Shown one piece after another: positions 18,214 to 27,015 of a DNA stretch of 64,000 nt; the first letter of the stretch is position 1, and every line of letters begins with the position of its first letter. Where the stretch lies: the NCBI GenBank assembly GCA_020061585.1, contig JAGUXX010000145.1, positions 21,278 to 85,277 on the forward strand, in the 5' to 3' direction. A program made the position numbers and the translations under genes. The notes below the pieces were generated by a model. That model saw only the letters and a list, made by a program, of their open reading frames with translations. It did not search any database and was not told the origin of the DNA. This DNA is from Betaproteobacteria bacterium (lineage in GTDB: Bacteria > Pseudomonadota > Gammaproteobacteria > Burkholderiales > Thiobacillaceae).

Positions 18214-19236
18214 TCATTCGTTTTCTTTCCCCGCCGTGACCGTATAAAGCACTTTGCGCACCAGCGGAATCAAGCGGTTGATCGAACGTTCCATGGACGC
18301 CAGTCGAACTTCAACATCCTCCGACAAGGCCATGGCGGAGGGCGCGGGTTGCGGCGCGTAGCCCTGCCCGACTTGTCCGAGCGTCGCGGGGGGCTGGCTC
18401 TGATGCGCGCGCGGTTCCTGATGATGCACTTCCTGACGCAGATCGCTGATGACTTCCTGCACCGCGGCGGAATCGAGCACATTGCGTTCTTCAAGATAGC
18501 CGAACAGCATCAGGCGGTCGCACAAGGTGTTGATGCGCCGCGGCACACCGGCGGAAAACTGATGAATGATGTCGAACGCGTCTTCGCTGAAAGTCGGATT
18601 GCCCTGCCAGCCGGCGGTGTTCAATCGATGCACGATGTACTGGATGGTTTCGGAGCGATCCAATGGACCGAGGTGATAGGAAGCGATTACCCGTTGCCGC
18701 AGTTGCAGCATCTCCGGACTTTGTATCGTGTCACGAAATTCGGGCTGCCCCAGCAGAAAGCTTTGCAGCAGCGATTTGTCGTTCTCGTGAAAGTTCGACA
18801 ACATGCGCAGTTCTTCCACCGCGCGCGGATCAAGGTTCTGCGCCTCGTCAACGATCAACAGCGGCCGCCGGTTCTGTCTGACCGCCAGCCGCAGATAATC
18901 TTCCAGACTCTTCAGCAGCGCCGATTTGGTCATCCCCTCGGCCTGCAAACCAAATGCCGCCGCCACACTGCGCAGCGTGTCATCGGCATCGAGTTGGGTG
19001 CTGACCAGTTGGCCGATCAGATAACTGCCGTTTTCCAGTTTTTTCAGCAGACTCTTGACCAGCAAGGTCTTGCCGGCGCCAACATCGCCGGTAATGACAA
19101 TGAAGCCCTCGCCCAACGACAAGCCATATTCGAGATAGGCGAAAGCGCGTTTATGACCCTTGCTGGCGAAGAAAAAACGTGGATCGGGATTAAGTTGAAA
19201 CGGTTTGTCGCGGAGTTGGTAATAACTTTCGTACAT
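18214..19236 (-). CDS. ExeA-like AAA ATPase of the XrtA locus type
   Basis: A 340-residue protein beginning MYESYYQLRDKPFQLNPDPRFFF, followed by a Walker A GDVGAGKTLLVKSLL near residue 50, Walker B RRPLLIVDEAQNL near residue 130 and sensor-like SAGVPRRINTLCDRLML. This is the arrangement of the ExeA/GspA-like ATPases that accompany exosortase-A exopolysaccharide loci. The C-terminus carries a proline/glutamine-rich linker and a last helix. Probably couples ATP hydrolysis to assembly or export, working with the adjacent beta-barrel protein (2-bp gap between the genes). Confidence 0.92.
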   Translation of the reverse strand: MYESYYQLRDKPFQLNPDPRFFFASKGHKRAFAYLEYGLSLGEGFIVITGDVGAGKTLLVKSLLKKLENGSYLIGQLVSTQLDADDTLRSVAAAFGLQAEGMTKSALLKSLEDYLRLAVRQNRRPLLIVDEAQNLDPRAVEELRMLSNFHENDKSLLQSFLLGQPEFRDTIQSPEMLQLRQRVIASYHLGPLDRSETIQYIVHRLNTAGWQGNPTFSEDAFDIIHQFSAGVPRRINTLCDRLMLFGYLEERNVLDSAAVQEVISDLRQEVHHQEPRAHQSQPPATLGQVGQGYAPQPAPSAMALSEDVEVRLASMERSINRLIPLVRKVLYTVTAGKENE

Positions 19237-19238
19237 GG

Positions 19239-20750
19239 TCAGAAGCTCATGTTAAGACGCGCCGATATACTGTTTTCATCATAGGCGCCAGTAGTGGAGC
19301 CGGAAGTTCGTTCGACCCGTCGCAATTCCACGACCCCGGTTGCCTGACGTGACAGTTGATAACTCAACAGCCAGGACAAGCTCAAATCGTCACTTTCCTC
19401 CGCCACGGCGTTTTCCGAATGCGTGGCGTTGAACAGCAGGCTGGAACTGGTTCGCGGTCCGACGCGCAATGTCCAACTGCCGACCAAACCGTAAGTGCTG
19501 TCGGAACCGTTGGTTGCCAGCAACTCGCGACGGCTCTTGTTCAGGCTCAGGCTGAACACGCTTTTGCCGGTTTTGTAAGTCGTGATGCCGGACCAGGATC
19601 GATTCAGGTTGAAACCGTCGACCAACTGCGGGTAAGACAATACCGCCGCCAGGATAATCGGGGTCGGCGTCAAGCCGCCACATGCGGCGCTGTCAGGCAC
19701 CGCGCCAGCGGTGACAATAAACGGCGGGGTGTTGCCGCCGCAATTATAGATATCAACAGCACTGGTAGCGGTAAGCAGGGCGTAAGCGTCGGTGATCTCC
19801 TCGCTATAGCGCAACGCCCAGCTCGACTTGCGCGTGCGGTGCGTCAGATTCAGGCCATAGGAGTCGCCGTTGTAGCGCTTGCCGGCGGTCGCGTTCAAAC
19901 TGGTTCTCAAGGTCGGCGCCCAATTGACGCCGACATTCCAGTAAATTCCGTCGGCTTGATCAAACCCGGTTGTCGTGCCGTTGTTGCTGTCCTTGCCCAA
20001 GGTCAGATTGAAACGCGTCTTCGGACTATAAATGTAGCCCAGCGTACCACTCAAGCTGGCGTTTCGATCGCCGTTGGCATTGGCATCCGAACCGGCAACC
20101 CGATACGCCAGAGCCCAGGGTATCTGATTGAAGGCACTGCCGCTGGACAGGCTCAAGGCAAGACTGTTGGCCGTGGTCGAGGACAAGGCTGCGCTGTCAG
20201 AGTCGCTATAGGTCAACTGCCAGCGCGCATCGAGATTGGCCTGATTGCCGAAGCGGCTCTTCCAGGCTGGCGCGATGCTGAACGTCCGTGTTTCGGCGCT
20301 GTTGCCGGTGACATTGAAATTGCCAGTCCCAACCGCCCCGGTGGAATTGATATTCTGCTGGCCGATACGGGCATCGGCGTTGATCACCAGTCGCCGGTCG
20401 AGCCAATCTGAACCAAGCCGGGCCGTCAGCTGATTGTTATGAGTATTGGCGTCACGGTCGTGGCTGTAGAGCAGCGCCTGCAAGCCATAATCGACAGACA
20501 AGCGGGTTCTTGTACCTTTGCTGCTCAAGGAAAACCCTGGACGAATCTCGGACAGAAACGAGGACTGCGGATTCGTGGCGGAGAGTGAGACGTTATCCGA
20601 AAAGCGTTCCATCAACGACAACGTCGGCTTGAAATCAAAATCCACCGCCGACGCGGAAGCCGGCGTCAGCAACGCCAGCGATAAGCTGGCAAACGATATG
20701 CCGGCAAACGAAATGCCGCGCCGACCGGAATTATTGCGGTTGCTTGCCAT
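19239..20750 (-). CDS. Outer-membrane beta-barrel protein of the XrtA locus type (TIGR03016-like)
   Basis: A 503-residue protein taken from the ATG at 20750, which gives a signal peptide (hydrophobic stretch, then TPASASAVDF). The longer frame upstream is only overlap with the kinase gene. After the signal come repeated amphipathic strands with alternating aromatic/polar residues and a C-terminal ISARLNMSF ending in Phe, the usual mark of outer-membrane barrels. Families in exosortase-A loci annotated as PEP-CTERM system-associated have this length and pattern. Probably the outer-membrane exit or anchor for the polysaccharide. The gene overlaps the kinase gene by 20 bp. Confidence 0.85.
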   Translation of the reverse strand: MASNRNNSGRRGISFAGISFASLSLALLTPASASAVDFDFKPTLSLMERFSDNVSLSATNPQSSFLSEIRPGFSLSSKGTRTRLSVDYGLQALLYSHDRDANTHNNQLTARLGSDWLDRRLVINADARIGQQNINSTGAVGTGNFNVTGNSAETRTFSIAPAWKSRFGNQANLDARWQLTYSDSDSAALSSTTANSLALSLSSGSAFNQIPWALAYRVAGSDANANGDRNASLSGTLGYIYSPKTRFNLTLGKDSNNGTTTGFDQADGIYWNVGVNWAPTLRTSLNATAGKRYNGDSYGLNLTHRTRKSSWALRYSEEITDAYALLTATSAVDIYNCGGNTPPFIVTAGAVPDSAACGGLTPTPIILAAVLSYPQLVDGFNLNRSWSGITTYKTGKSVFSLSLNKSRRELLATNGSDSTYGLVGSWTLRVGPRTSSSLLFNATHSENAVAEESDDLSLSWLLSYQLSRQATGVVELRRVERTSGSTTGAYDENSISARLNMSF

Positions 20751-21726
20751 ACTCGCCATAACCGCCATAGCCATATCCGTAGCCGTAGTAATCGCCACCG
20801 ACCGTCCGCGATGGCGCCTTGTTGAGCACGACACCGACAAATTCGCAATTCTCGAGATGCGCCAGCGCATCCTTGACCGCTTCCTGCGGGGTTGTTTCGG
20901 CTTCAACCACAAACACCACCTGACCCATATAGCTTGCCAGCACCGAAGCCTCGCTGGTGGCCAGCAATGGCGGGCTGTCGAAAATGATGATGCGATCATG
21001 GTAACGCGTGGAAATATCCTCCATGAACGCCTTCATCGCATTGCTTGCCAGCAATTCGGTGGCGTGCGCGAAGCCTCTGCCCGAAGGCAGCACCGTCAGC
21101 TTGGCTATATCGGTCTTGATCAAAACATCGGCCAATTGGACGTTCGGATCCCTCAGCACATCCAGCAACCCCCGGTCCGCCTCCAGGCCAAGGTAGCGAA
21201 TCACCGAAGATTTGGCGACGTCGGCATCCACCAGCAATACCGTGCTCTCAAGCTCGGTGGCCATGCTGATCGCCAGATTGATGGCGGTAAACGACTTGCC
21301 CTCGCCTGGCACCGAACTGGTCACCATAATCAGATTGCCGTTCGGAATCGGGGCGTTATTGCCGTGGCCGAACGCGTTCATCAACAAGGGACGCTTGATC
21401 AGTCGATATTCCTCGGCAATCTTGCTCCGGCCGGCATCAGGCGTCAGCGCGCCGGCAAGCTTCAATCGCGCCAGATTGACCGAACCATGCTGGCTACCGA
21501 TGATCGTGGCTGGCCCATCGTCATCACGATAAAACGCCGGCTCTTGTGGCGGCGGACTGACGCTGGCCGGCGCCCGATTGAAAGAAGCCTCGGCTTTCTT
21601 GATGGCGGCCTCGATCAGCCTGCCATCTTCAGTGTCGGCGGGCGGACGAGTAGCGGACTTGATGGCCGAAGCTTCAGGTTGTTGCGGATTGCCCAGTTTG
21701 CCGGCTGCGCGTTCGATTATGCTCAT
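20731..21726 (-). CDS. BY-kinase (tyrosine autokinase) of the XrtA locus type
   Basis: A 331-residue cytoplasmic protein with the BY-kinase P-loop set: Walker A VTSSVPGEGKSFTAINLA, Walker A' STVLLVDADVAKS and Walker B DRIIIFDSPPLLA. The C-terminus is a tyrosine cluster (GGDYYGYGYGYGGYGEYGK, seven Tyr within 19 residues), the autophosphorylation tail that in Wzc/CpsD-like systems controls polymer length and export. It is a separate gene from the Wzz-like membrane partner encoded 13 bp upstream, as in Gram-positive CpsC/CpsD pairs and in XrtA loci. Confidence 0.93.
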   Translation of the reverse strand: MSIIERAAGKLGNPQQPEASAIKSATRPPADTEDGRLIEAAIKKAEASFNRAPASVSPPPQEPAFYRDDDGPATIIGSQHGSVNLARLKLAGALTPDAGRSKIAEEYRLIKRPLLMNAFGHGNNAPIPNGNLIMVTSSVPGEGKSFTAINLAISMATELESTVLLVDADVAKSSVIRYLGLEADRGLLDVLRDPNVQLADVLIKTDIAKLTVLPSGRGFAHATELLASNAMKAFMEDISTRYHDRIIIFDSPPLLATSEASVLASYMGQVVFVVEAETTPQEAVKDALAHLENCEFVGVVLNKAPSRTVGGDYYGYGYGYGGYGEYGKQPQ

Positions 21727-21739
21727 ATCGCCTCCTGGG

Positions 21740-23278
21740 CTATGCTGCGGGTGAAAGAACCAGGTAATAAATCATCTGCCCCAGCAACCCCAGCAGGAGT
21801 CCAAGTCCAACCACAGCGAACAGCAGATTGGAACGTTGCCGCTTTCGCCGCGCATCGTCGGTCTGGATCATGGTTACCATGCCCAGCAGCGGGAAAGGCG
21901 TCAAATCCCGCAACTGGCGCCGGTTGTCGATGCTTGGTCGCATCTGCCCCAGCAGAAAAGCGATTCCCATGCCAAAACCAACACCGGCCAACGGCACCGC
22001 GGCGACCAGCAACGGCCGATTCGGCCAGGCCGGCTTGCTCGGTACGCGCGGCGGATCGATGACCTTGAACTCGACCACATCGGTCTTGCTTTCCACCTCG
22101 CCGGACAGAGCGGCTGTTTCGCGCCGCCCCAGCATATTGGCGTAATTCGAGCGAAACACATCATAGTCGCGCATCAACTGGGTGTATTCGCCTTCAATCT
22201 GCGGAATTCGATCCACGGATTGCATGATTTCGTTCCGCTTGGCCTGCATTTGCGCCACGCGCGCGCGCAGCGACGCCATATTGGCATCCGCCTCGGCAAT
22301 CGCGATCGACAACTGTTGATACACCGGATTCTGCGCCTTGATCGCACCTTGCGGCTGCGCCTTCAAAGCCTCTTCCTCCTGTTTTTTCTGCGACTCCAAA
22401 CGCTCGATGAGCTGTTTGGTACGCGCGATCTCTGGATGCAAATCGGTGTAGCGTAGCCGCAGATTATCCATCTGCGCCTGTAGCGCCGAAATGCGGCCAT
22501 CCAGCGCCGTACCCGCCGCGCCACCAGGCATCGGCATGCTCAGCACCTCTTCCTGATCATCCAACTGCTGCTGCAACTGCTGCTTGCGATTGCTGTACTC
22601 CTCCAGTTCGAGCTTGGCCTGCTCGAGGGACTGATTCATCTCACTCAGCTTGGCGTAGAAATCGCCGCCCTGCCCGGGTAACGTGCCGATATTGCGGCGC
22701 TTGAACTCCTCCAACTGCCGCTCCTTCTCCAGCAACTTGGCTTCGTACGCCTTGAGTTGATCATCGATGAATTTCTGGGTATTGGAGATATCCTTGCGCG
22801 CGCCCCCCAGGCTGCTTTCGGTGAAGATGGTCAACAGCGCCTGAACCACCCGCTTGGCGGTATCGCCACTGGCGTTCTGATAGGTGATCGTGTACAGGTT
22901 TTCACGCTCGGTACCCCGCAACTGGATGGCCTTCGCCAACTCGCTGTAGAGCAACTCCTGTTGACGTGGCGTTTTCGCCCGCAAGTCCAGATCCGTCATG
23001 CGCGCCACTTTTTCCAGATTGGGGCGGCTGGCCAGCGTGCGGGTCATCATCGCCACTTGCTGTGAAGTATTGGGTTGCACGGCGAGACCCGCCAGCAACG
23101 GTCGCAACAACGACTGCGTATCGACGAAGACACGCGCTTGCGCCTCGTATCGATTTTCCAGGAGGTATACCCAAACCCAACCCGCCGAGGAAACCAGCCA
23201 GGCGATGACCATCACCAGCCATCGCCTGCGCCAGATCGACCTGAGATAACTGAATATCTGGTCAAATACTTCATTCAT
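21740..23278 (-). CDS. Wzz-like chain-length determinant of the XrtA locus type
   Basis: A 512-residue protein with an N-terminal membrane helix (about residues 18-37, RRWLVMVIAWLVSSAGWVWV), a long periplasmic region dominated by coiled coil (about residues 160-400, e.g. KAYEAKLLEKERQLEEFKRR), the conserved DPPRVPSKPAWPNRP proline motif before the second membrane helix, and another hydrophobic segment at the end. This is the polysaccharide co-polymerase architecture. It sets chain length and is the likely membrane partner of the tyrosine kinase encoded 13 bp downstream. Confidence 0.93.
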   Translation of the reverse strand: MNEVFDQIFSYLRSIWRRRWLVMVIAWLVSSAGWVWVYLLENRYEAQARVFVDTQSLLRPLLAGLAVQPNTSQQVAMMTRTLASRPNLEKVARMTDLDLRAKTPRQQELLYSELAKAIQLRGTERENLYTITYQNASGDTAKRVVQALLTIFTESSLGGARKDISNTQKFIDDQLKAYEAKLLEKERQLEEFKRRNIGTLPGQGGDFYAKLSEMNQSLEQAKLELEEYSNRKQQLQQQLDDQEEVLSMPMPGGAAGTALDGRISALQAQMDNLRLRYTDLHPEIARTKQLIERLESQKKQEEEALKAQPQGAIKAQNPVYQQLSIAIAEADANMASLRARVAQMQAKRNEIMQSVDRIPQIEGEYTQLMRDYDVFRSNYANMLGRRETAALSGEVESKTDVVEFKVIDPPRVPSKPAWPNRPLLVAAVPLAGVGFGMGIAFLLGQMRPSIDNRRQLRDLTPFPLLGMVTMIQTDDARRKRQRSNLLFAVVGLGLLLGLLGQMIYYLVLSPAA

Positions 23279-23319
23279 GCAAACAGACTCCCGGCAGGAT
23301 TAATTCGAGTTCTCAAGCA

Positions 23320-23928
23320 TCAAAACCAGCTTTCCGGAATGACCAGCACATCACCAGGCCGCATATCCACATTGGCGGAGACGTCGCCGCCTTTCAGCAG
23401 GTCTTCCAGACGCACGGTGAATTGCTGCGGCTTGCCATCGACCACGCGCAAGATACTGGCGCGATTGCCGGAGGCGAAATCAGTCAAGCCGCCGACCGAT
23501 ATCATCACGTCCACCAGCGACATCTGCTCGCGATAGTTCAGCGCCTGCGGTTTGGCGGCCTGACCGATCACCCGGATCTGCTGGCTGTAAGGTCCGACCC
23601 CGCCGGCCACGATCACGGTCACCACCGGATCCTGAATATAACGGGCGAGTATCTTCTCGATCTCGCGCGCCAACTGAGTCGGGGTTTTGCCGCTGGCGGG
23701 CAGATCCTCGACCAGATTCATGGTCATCATGCCGTCCGGGCGGATCGGGAAGGAACCCGAAATATCCGAATTCCCCCAGACGAAGACATTCACCGAGTCT
23801 CCCGGACCCAGCAAGTAATACCAATCCGAGTTATCGGCGGCCTTGGCCGGCGCGGGAGGAAAAACCGGTCCACTGGCACAGGCGGACAACAGACCTGCAA
23901 GAATGACAGGCATCACATAGCGTTTCAT
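23320..23928 (-). CDS. Wza-like polysaccharide export lipoprotein of the XrtA locus type
   Basis: A 202-residue outer-membrane lipoprotein with signal and lipobox (MPVILAGLLSACASG, Cys about residue 17), then the Poly_export domain WYYLLGPGDSVNVFVWGN and a SLBB-like part QQIRVIGQAAKPQALNY, ending MRPGDVLVIPESWF. It forms the periplasm/outer-membrane part of the export path for the exopolysaccharide. It is the first gene of the operon as read here; about 110 bp upstream separates it from the next minus-strand genes and should hold the operon promoter. Confidence 0.92.
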   Translation of the reverse strand: MKRYVMPVILAGLLSACASGPVFPPAPAKAADNSDWYYLLGPGDSVNVFVWGNSDISGSFPIRPDGMMTMNLVEDLPASGKTPTQLAREIEKILARYIQDPVVTVIVAGGVGPYSQQIRVIGQAAKPQALNYREQMSLVDVMISVGGLTDFASGNRASILRVVDGKPQQFTVRLEDLLKGGDVSANVDMRPGDVLVIPESWF

Positions 23929-23961
23929 TCGGAAACCCCCAGCACTGGTAGTGATAAAAAC

Positions 23962-23998
23962 GCGGCGAATTATGCCACAGGGCGTGTACGGCGATTTC
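23962..23998 (-). promoter_or_regulatory. Possible promoter of the exopolysaccharide operon
   Basis: On the minus strand a CATAAT hexamer (23974-23969) lies about 40 bp upstream of the export-lipoprotein ATG, a good -10 match. No convincing -35 lies 16-18 bp further up, and no clean GG-N10-GC sigma-54 element is visible, although XrtA loci are often under PrsK/PrsR with sigma-54. Weak call based on the -10 and the position alone. Confidence 0.25.
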
Positions 23999-24041
23999 TC
24001 GGAAAACTTGAGTAAATTTGCCTACCGCGAACAACAAGCCT

Positions 24042-24299
24042 TCAACTCAGCCAACGCACCAGATAGAACAGACGGAATCCCTCGGAAGAGCGCGACGGGC
24101 CGGAAGCGACCGCGGCGAAATAGCCCAGTTCCGGTCTGGCCGCCGCCAAAGCCGCCGCCTCGGAGGCGTGCTGGGTGACGCAATTTTCCGGAAATCGCTT
24201 GCGATTGCCCCGTTTGGGCGCATAGATCACCACATGACCGGTCATCACCACCGGCGACTCGGAATCGGAAATCAGGCTGGCAATGGCTTCGGCCATCAA
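24042..24299 (-). CDS. Hypothetical 85-residue protein
   Basis: A small protein with a mixed alpha/beta look (SPVVMTGHVVIYAPKRGNRKRFPENC, then an alanine-rich helix). I recognise no domain. The ATG (24299) overlaps the stop of the preceding 94-residue ORF as ATGA, so the two are probably co-translated as a two-gene unit just upstream of, and on the same strand as, the exopolysaccharide operon. The coupling and the lack of alternative genes on the other strand support it as real. Confidence 0.5.
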   Translation of the reverse strand: MMAEAIASLISDSESPVVMTGHVVIYAPKRGNRKRFPENCVTQHASEAAALAAARPELGYFAAVASGPSRSSEGFRLFYLVRWLS

Positions 24300-24580
24300 T
24301 TCAATTTCTTGCCCGGCGGCACGAACTGCAAGGTTTTCGCCGTCGGCTCCTCATCCGAATAGCGAGGACGCTCGTTGCGATCCAGGCCGATGGCTTCCGC
24401 CAGTTCCGCTTCCCGCGCGGAAATCAACCCGAGACACATGCGAATGTTCTCCACCGTATCCGGCGAGAACGGACTGGGCATACCGTCTCTGGGCGCCGCA
24501 TCACGCACGATGGAGGTCAGGGTTTTGCGCATCGCGCGCATGATCTGCTGCTCTTTGGAAAGTTCGAGGTCCGAATTCAC
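24296..24580 (-). CDS. Conserved-looking 94-residue protein, function unknown
   Basis: Begins MNSDLELSKEQQIMRAMRKTL, followed by SIVRDAAPRDG, and includes FSPDTVENIRMCLGLISAREAELAEA, predicted to be mostly helical and soluble. Small proteins of this kind occur in many betaproteobacteria and are sometimes annotated, without clear basis, as segregation/condensation-related; I make no functional claim. First gene of a two-gene unit (ATGA overlap with the next). It is divergent from mlaA across about 175 bp that contain a strong hairpin. Confidence 0.6.
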   Translation of the reverse strand: MNSDLELSKEQQIMRAMRKTLTSIVRDAAPRDGMPSPFSPDTVENIRMCLGLISAREAELAEAIGLDRNERPRYSDEEPTAKTLQFVPPGKKLN

Positions 24581-24657
24581 GCTTTGATTCCCGCAGGTTG
24601 ACGACGATCTGGATTGTGGTCATGCCGACCGATCAGGGTCAACCGTATATCCAGCAT

Positions 24658-24687
24658 GGGCAAGTCGGCGGCTACGCCAACTTGCCC
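24658..24687. other. 13-bp hairpin between divergent genes
   Basis: GGGCAAGTCGGCG (24658-24670) and CGCCAACTTGCCC (24675-24687) are inverted repeats with one mismatch around a 4-nt loop. There is no T tract on either side, so it is not a clear terminator. It lies between the 94-residue ORF and mlaA and could be an operator or an mRNA 5' structure. Confidence 0.5.
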
Positions 24688-24755
24688 GCGTTGCACGATG
24701 CTCAAGTAATATGTCGGCTAGTCGATAAAAGCCATCAAGGGTTCGGAAATACATC

Positions 24756-25472
24756 ATGTCATCTTTAGGCCATCTTCTGCTGCTAGGCTGCCTCGGGCTT
24801 ACCGGATGCGCCGTGAATGGCGATCCGCGCGATCCCATTGAGCCGGTAAACCGCGCCATCCACAGCTTCAACGAAGGATTCGACCGCGCAATCCTGATAC
24901 CCGCCGCCAAGGGCTATCAGGCCATCACGCCCAAGTTCGCGCAGTCCGGCCTGCGCAATTTCTTTTCCAACCTTGATGACGTCACGGTACTCGCCAACGA
25001 CATCCTGCAACTCAAACTGGAACAGAGCGTGCGAGATATACTGCGCCTGAGCTTCAATACCACCTTCGGCATGTTCGGTTTTCTGGACATCGCCTCGGAG
25101 ATGGGCCTGCACAAGAACAATGAGGATTTCGGCCAGACCTTGGGGCGCTGGGGCGCGGGAACCGGCCCCTACCTGGTATTGCCGTTCTTCGGGCCGAGCA
25201 ATCTGCGCGACGCGCTAGGCACCGCCGTCGACAGCAGGCACACCGATCTGGTACGCAACCATGATGACGTCGCGACCCGCAACCCGGTACTGGCGCTACG
25301 CCTGATCGGTCGCCGCGCCGAACTGCTGGAAGGCAAGCGCGCAATGGACGCCGCCGCGCTCGACCAATACGAATTCACCCGCGACTTCTTCCTGGAACGC
25401 CGCCAAGGCCTGGTTTACGACGGCAACCCGCCGCTCGAAGAAGAAGAAGAAGAAGAAGAAGAAGAAGAATAA
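24756..25472 (+). CDS. mlaA: MlaA (VacJ) outer-membrane lipoprotein of phospholipid retrograde transport
   Basis: A 238-residue protein with lipoprotein signal (LLLLGCLGLTGCAVNG, lipobox LTGC) and the MlaA signature: DPIEPVNRAIHSFNEGFDRA, NFFSNLDDV, RFINTTFG-like RLSFNTTFGMFGFLDIA and GRWGAGTGPYLVLPFFGPSNLRD. MlaA removes phospholipids from the outer leaflet of the outer membrane with OmpC-type porins and passes them to MlaC. Other mla genes are not in the window. The C-terminus ends in a run of eleven Glu encoded by an uninterrupted GAA tract, outside the conserved domain. It is followed after 6 bp by greB. Confidence 0.93.
   Translation: MSSLGHLLLLGCLGLTGCAVNGDPRDPIEPVNRAIHSFNEGFDRAILIPAAKGYQAITPKFAQSGLRNFFSNLDDVTVLANDILQLKLEQSVRDILRLSFNTTFGMFGFLDIASEMGLHKNNEDFGQTLGRWGAGTGPYLVLPFFGPSNLRDALGTAVDSRHTDLVRNHDDVATRNPVLALRLIGRRAELLEGKRAMDAAALDQYEFTRDFFLERRQGLVYDGNPPLEEEEEEEEEEE
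25437..25469 (+). repeat. mlaA: (GAA)11 trinucleotide run at the 3' end of mlaA
   Basis: Eleven consecutive GAA codons immediately before the TAA stop of mlaA. A pure triplet run of this length is prone to slippage; length changes would stay in frame and only alter the acidic tail. Confidence 0.95.
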
Positions 25473-25478
25473 TCCTGG

Positions 25479-26036
25479 ATGAACAAGGCCTTCGTAAGAG
25501 AAGACGCCGCCGAGGATGATGAAGAAGAACCCGGACTTCCCGCGTTACCTGTCGGCAGCAAGAATTACATGACCCCGGCCGGTCATGCCCGCATGCAAAA
25601 GGAACTCTCGCATCTGGTGCGCGGCGAGCGGCCCGCCGTGGTCAGCATCGTGTCGTGGGCGGCCGGCAATGGCGATCGTTCCGAGAATGGCGACTATATC
25701 TACGGCAAGAAGCGCCTGCGCGAAATCGATCGCCGCATCCGCTTCCTGACCAAACGTCTGGAGAATGCGCTGGTCGTTGACCCGCTGGACCAGCCCAACA
25801 CCGACACGGTGTATTTCGGCGCCACCGTCAGCGTGCTCGACGAAGCCGGCGCCGAAGCGCGCTACAGCATCGTCGGCCTGGATGAAACCGACCCGGCGCG
25901 CGGCCGCATATCCTGGATTTCCCCGCTGGCCCGCGCGCTGCTCAAGGCACGCATCGGCGACAGCGTCCGATTTCCGGCCCCAGGCGGCATGCGCGAACTG
26001 GAAATCATCGACATCGAGTACAAAACCCTGGATTGA
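25479..26036 (+). CDS. greB: Transcript cleavage factor GreB
   Basis: A 185-residue protein: an acidic N-terminal extension, then YMTPAGHARMQKELSHLVRGERP, the start of the Gre coiled coil, NGDRSENGDYIYGKKRLREIDRRIRFL with the acidic tip residues typical of GreB, and the C-terminal FKBP-like domain (VYFGATVSVLDE, YSIVGLDETDPARGRISWISPLARALL). It rescues backtracked RNA polymerase by stimulating transcript cleavage in the secondary channel. The extended SENGDYIYGKKRLREIDRRIRFL segment favours GreB over GreA. 6 bp downstream of mlaA. Confidence 0.93.
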   Translation: MNKAFVREDAAEDDEEEPGLPALPVGSKNYMTPAGHARMQKELSHLVRGERPAVVSIVSWAAGNGDRSENGDYIYGKKRLREIDRRIRFLTKRLENALVVDPLDQPNTDTVYFGATVSVLDEAGAEARYSIVGLDETDPARGRISWISPLARALLKARIGDSVRFPAPGGMRELEIIDIEYKTLD

Positions 26037-26076
26037 TGCAAACTCCGCACTGTCAATTGAATACGAGGTCATGCCC

Positions 26077-26709
26077 ATGAACGCCATCCGTATCCTGCTC
26101 ATCGATGACCACCCGTTGTTGCGCTTGGGCGTGCGGCGGTCCCTGGAAAGCGAGACCGGTTTCAGCGTCACCGGGGAATGCGCCGATCTGGCCAGCGTGC
26201 GCATCTGGTTGAACGAGGGCGGCAAAGCCGATGTGGCGATCCTCGACCGCAGCCTGCCGGATGGTGATGGTCTGGAAATCGCCCCGCTGCTGAAGGCCGC
26301 CGGCATGAAGGTCATCGTGCTGACCATCGAAGACGACGACGAGGAAATCCGCGCCGCCGTCGATGCCGGCGTTGATGGCTACCTGTTGAAGTCCTCCGAT
26401 TCCGACCAGATATCGCATGCCATCGGCATGGTTCTCCAGGATGCCGGCGCATTTCCGCCGGCGGTCGTGCAAAGGCTGACCCGCACCAGCGGCGAAGACC
26501 CGTTGGCCAAACTGTCGGTACGCGAACTGGAAATCGCCGAGTACGTCGCCCAGGGCTTCAGCAACAAGGTCATCGGCGGCAAACTGAACCTGTCCGACAA
26601 CACCGTGCGCAACCATCTGGCCAACATCATGCAGAAGCTCAATTTTCACAATCGCGTGCAGGTCGCCACACTGGTGTTGCAGCATCTGAAGAAGAGCAAA
26701 CGCTTCTGA
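26077..26709 (+). CDS. NarL/FixJ-type response regulator
   Basis: A 210-residue protein from the ATG at 26077; GAGG at 26065-26068 is correctly spaced for it but too close to the ATG at 26071. The receiver domain shows [17 protein letters not shown] (acidic pocket), phospho-acceptor [16 protein letters not shown] and KSSD at the usual Lys position. The LuxR-type HTH is [43 protein letters not shown]. No sensor kinase is next to it, so it is an orphan. A DNA-binding regulator of unknown targets. Confidence 0.9.
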   Translation: MNAIRILLIDDHPLLRLGVRRSLESETGFSVTGECADLASVRIWLNEGGKADVAILDRSLPDGDGLEIAPLLKAAGMKVIVLTIEDDDEEIRAAVDAGVDGYLLKSSDSDQISHAIGMVLQDAGAFPPAVVQRLTRTSGEDPLAKLSVRELEIAEYVAQGFSNKVIGGKLNLSDNTVRNHLANIMQKLNFHNRVQVATLVLQHLKKSKRF

Positions 26710-26717
26710 ACTGGGCC

Positions 26718-27008
26718 ATGTCGGGGTGTCGCCCGAACTGCGGCGCCTGCTGCATCGCGCCGTCGATTTCCAGCCCGATTCCCGGCATGCCGCGGGGCAA
26801 GCCGGCCGGCGTGCGTTGTGTGCAACTCGACGCGGAAGCACGCTGCCGGATCTTCGGCCGCCCGGAACGTCCGGCTTGTTGCGCCGGTTTGCAAGCCAGT
26901 CCGGACATGTGCGGCAGCGACGCCGCACAGGCGCTGGCCTGGCTGAATGCCCTGGAAACCGCCACCCAACCCGACGCCCACCCGAAAACACGCGACACCC
27001 GGCTATAA
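26718..27008 (+). CDS. YkgJ-family cysteine-cluster protein
   Basis: A 96-residue protein with CRPNCGACC at its N-terminus (C4-x3-C8-x2-CC) and further Cys in [35 protein letters not shown], the spaced cysteine pattern of the YkgJ (UPF0153) family, presumed to bind a zinc or iron-sulfur centre. Starts 8 bp after the response regulator. Its last codons and TAA (27006-27008) overlap a TATAAT promoter element serving the riboswitch-ahcY unit. Biochemical role unknown. Confidence 0.85.
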   Translation: MSGCRPNCGACCIAPSISSPIPGMPRGKPAGVRCVQLDAEARCRIFGRPERPACCAGLQASPDMCGSDAAQALAWLNALETATQPDAHPKTRDTRL

Positions 27009-27009
27009 T
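27004..27009 (+). promoter_or_regulatory. ahcY: -10 element of the SAH riboswitch/ahcY transcript
   Basis: A perfect TATAAT lies about 7 bp before the first conserved base of the SAH riboswitch, the expected spacing for transcription to begin at the aptamer. No strong -35 is visible 16-18 bp upstream. The hexamer contains the TAA stop of the preceding gene. Confidence 0.7.
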
Positions 27010-27015
27010 CGCCAG

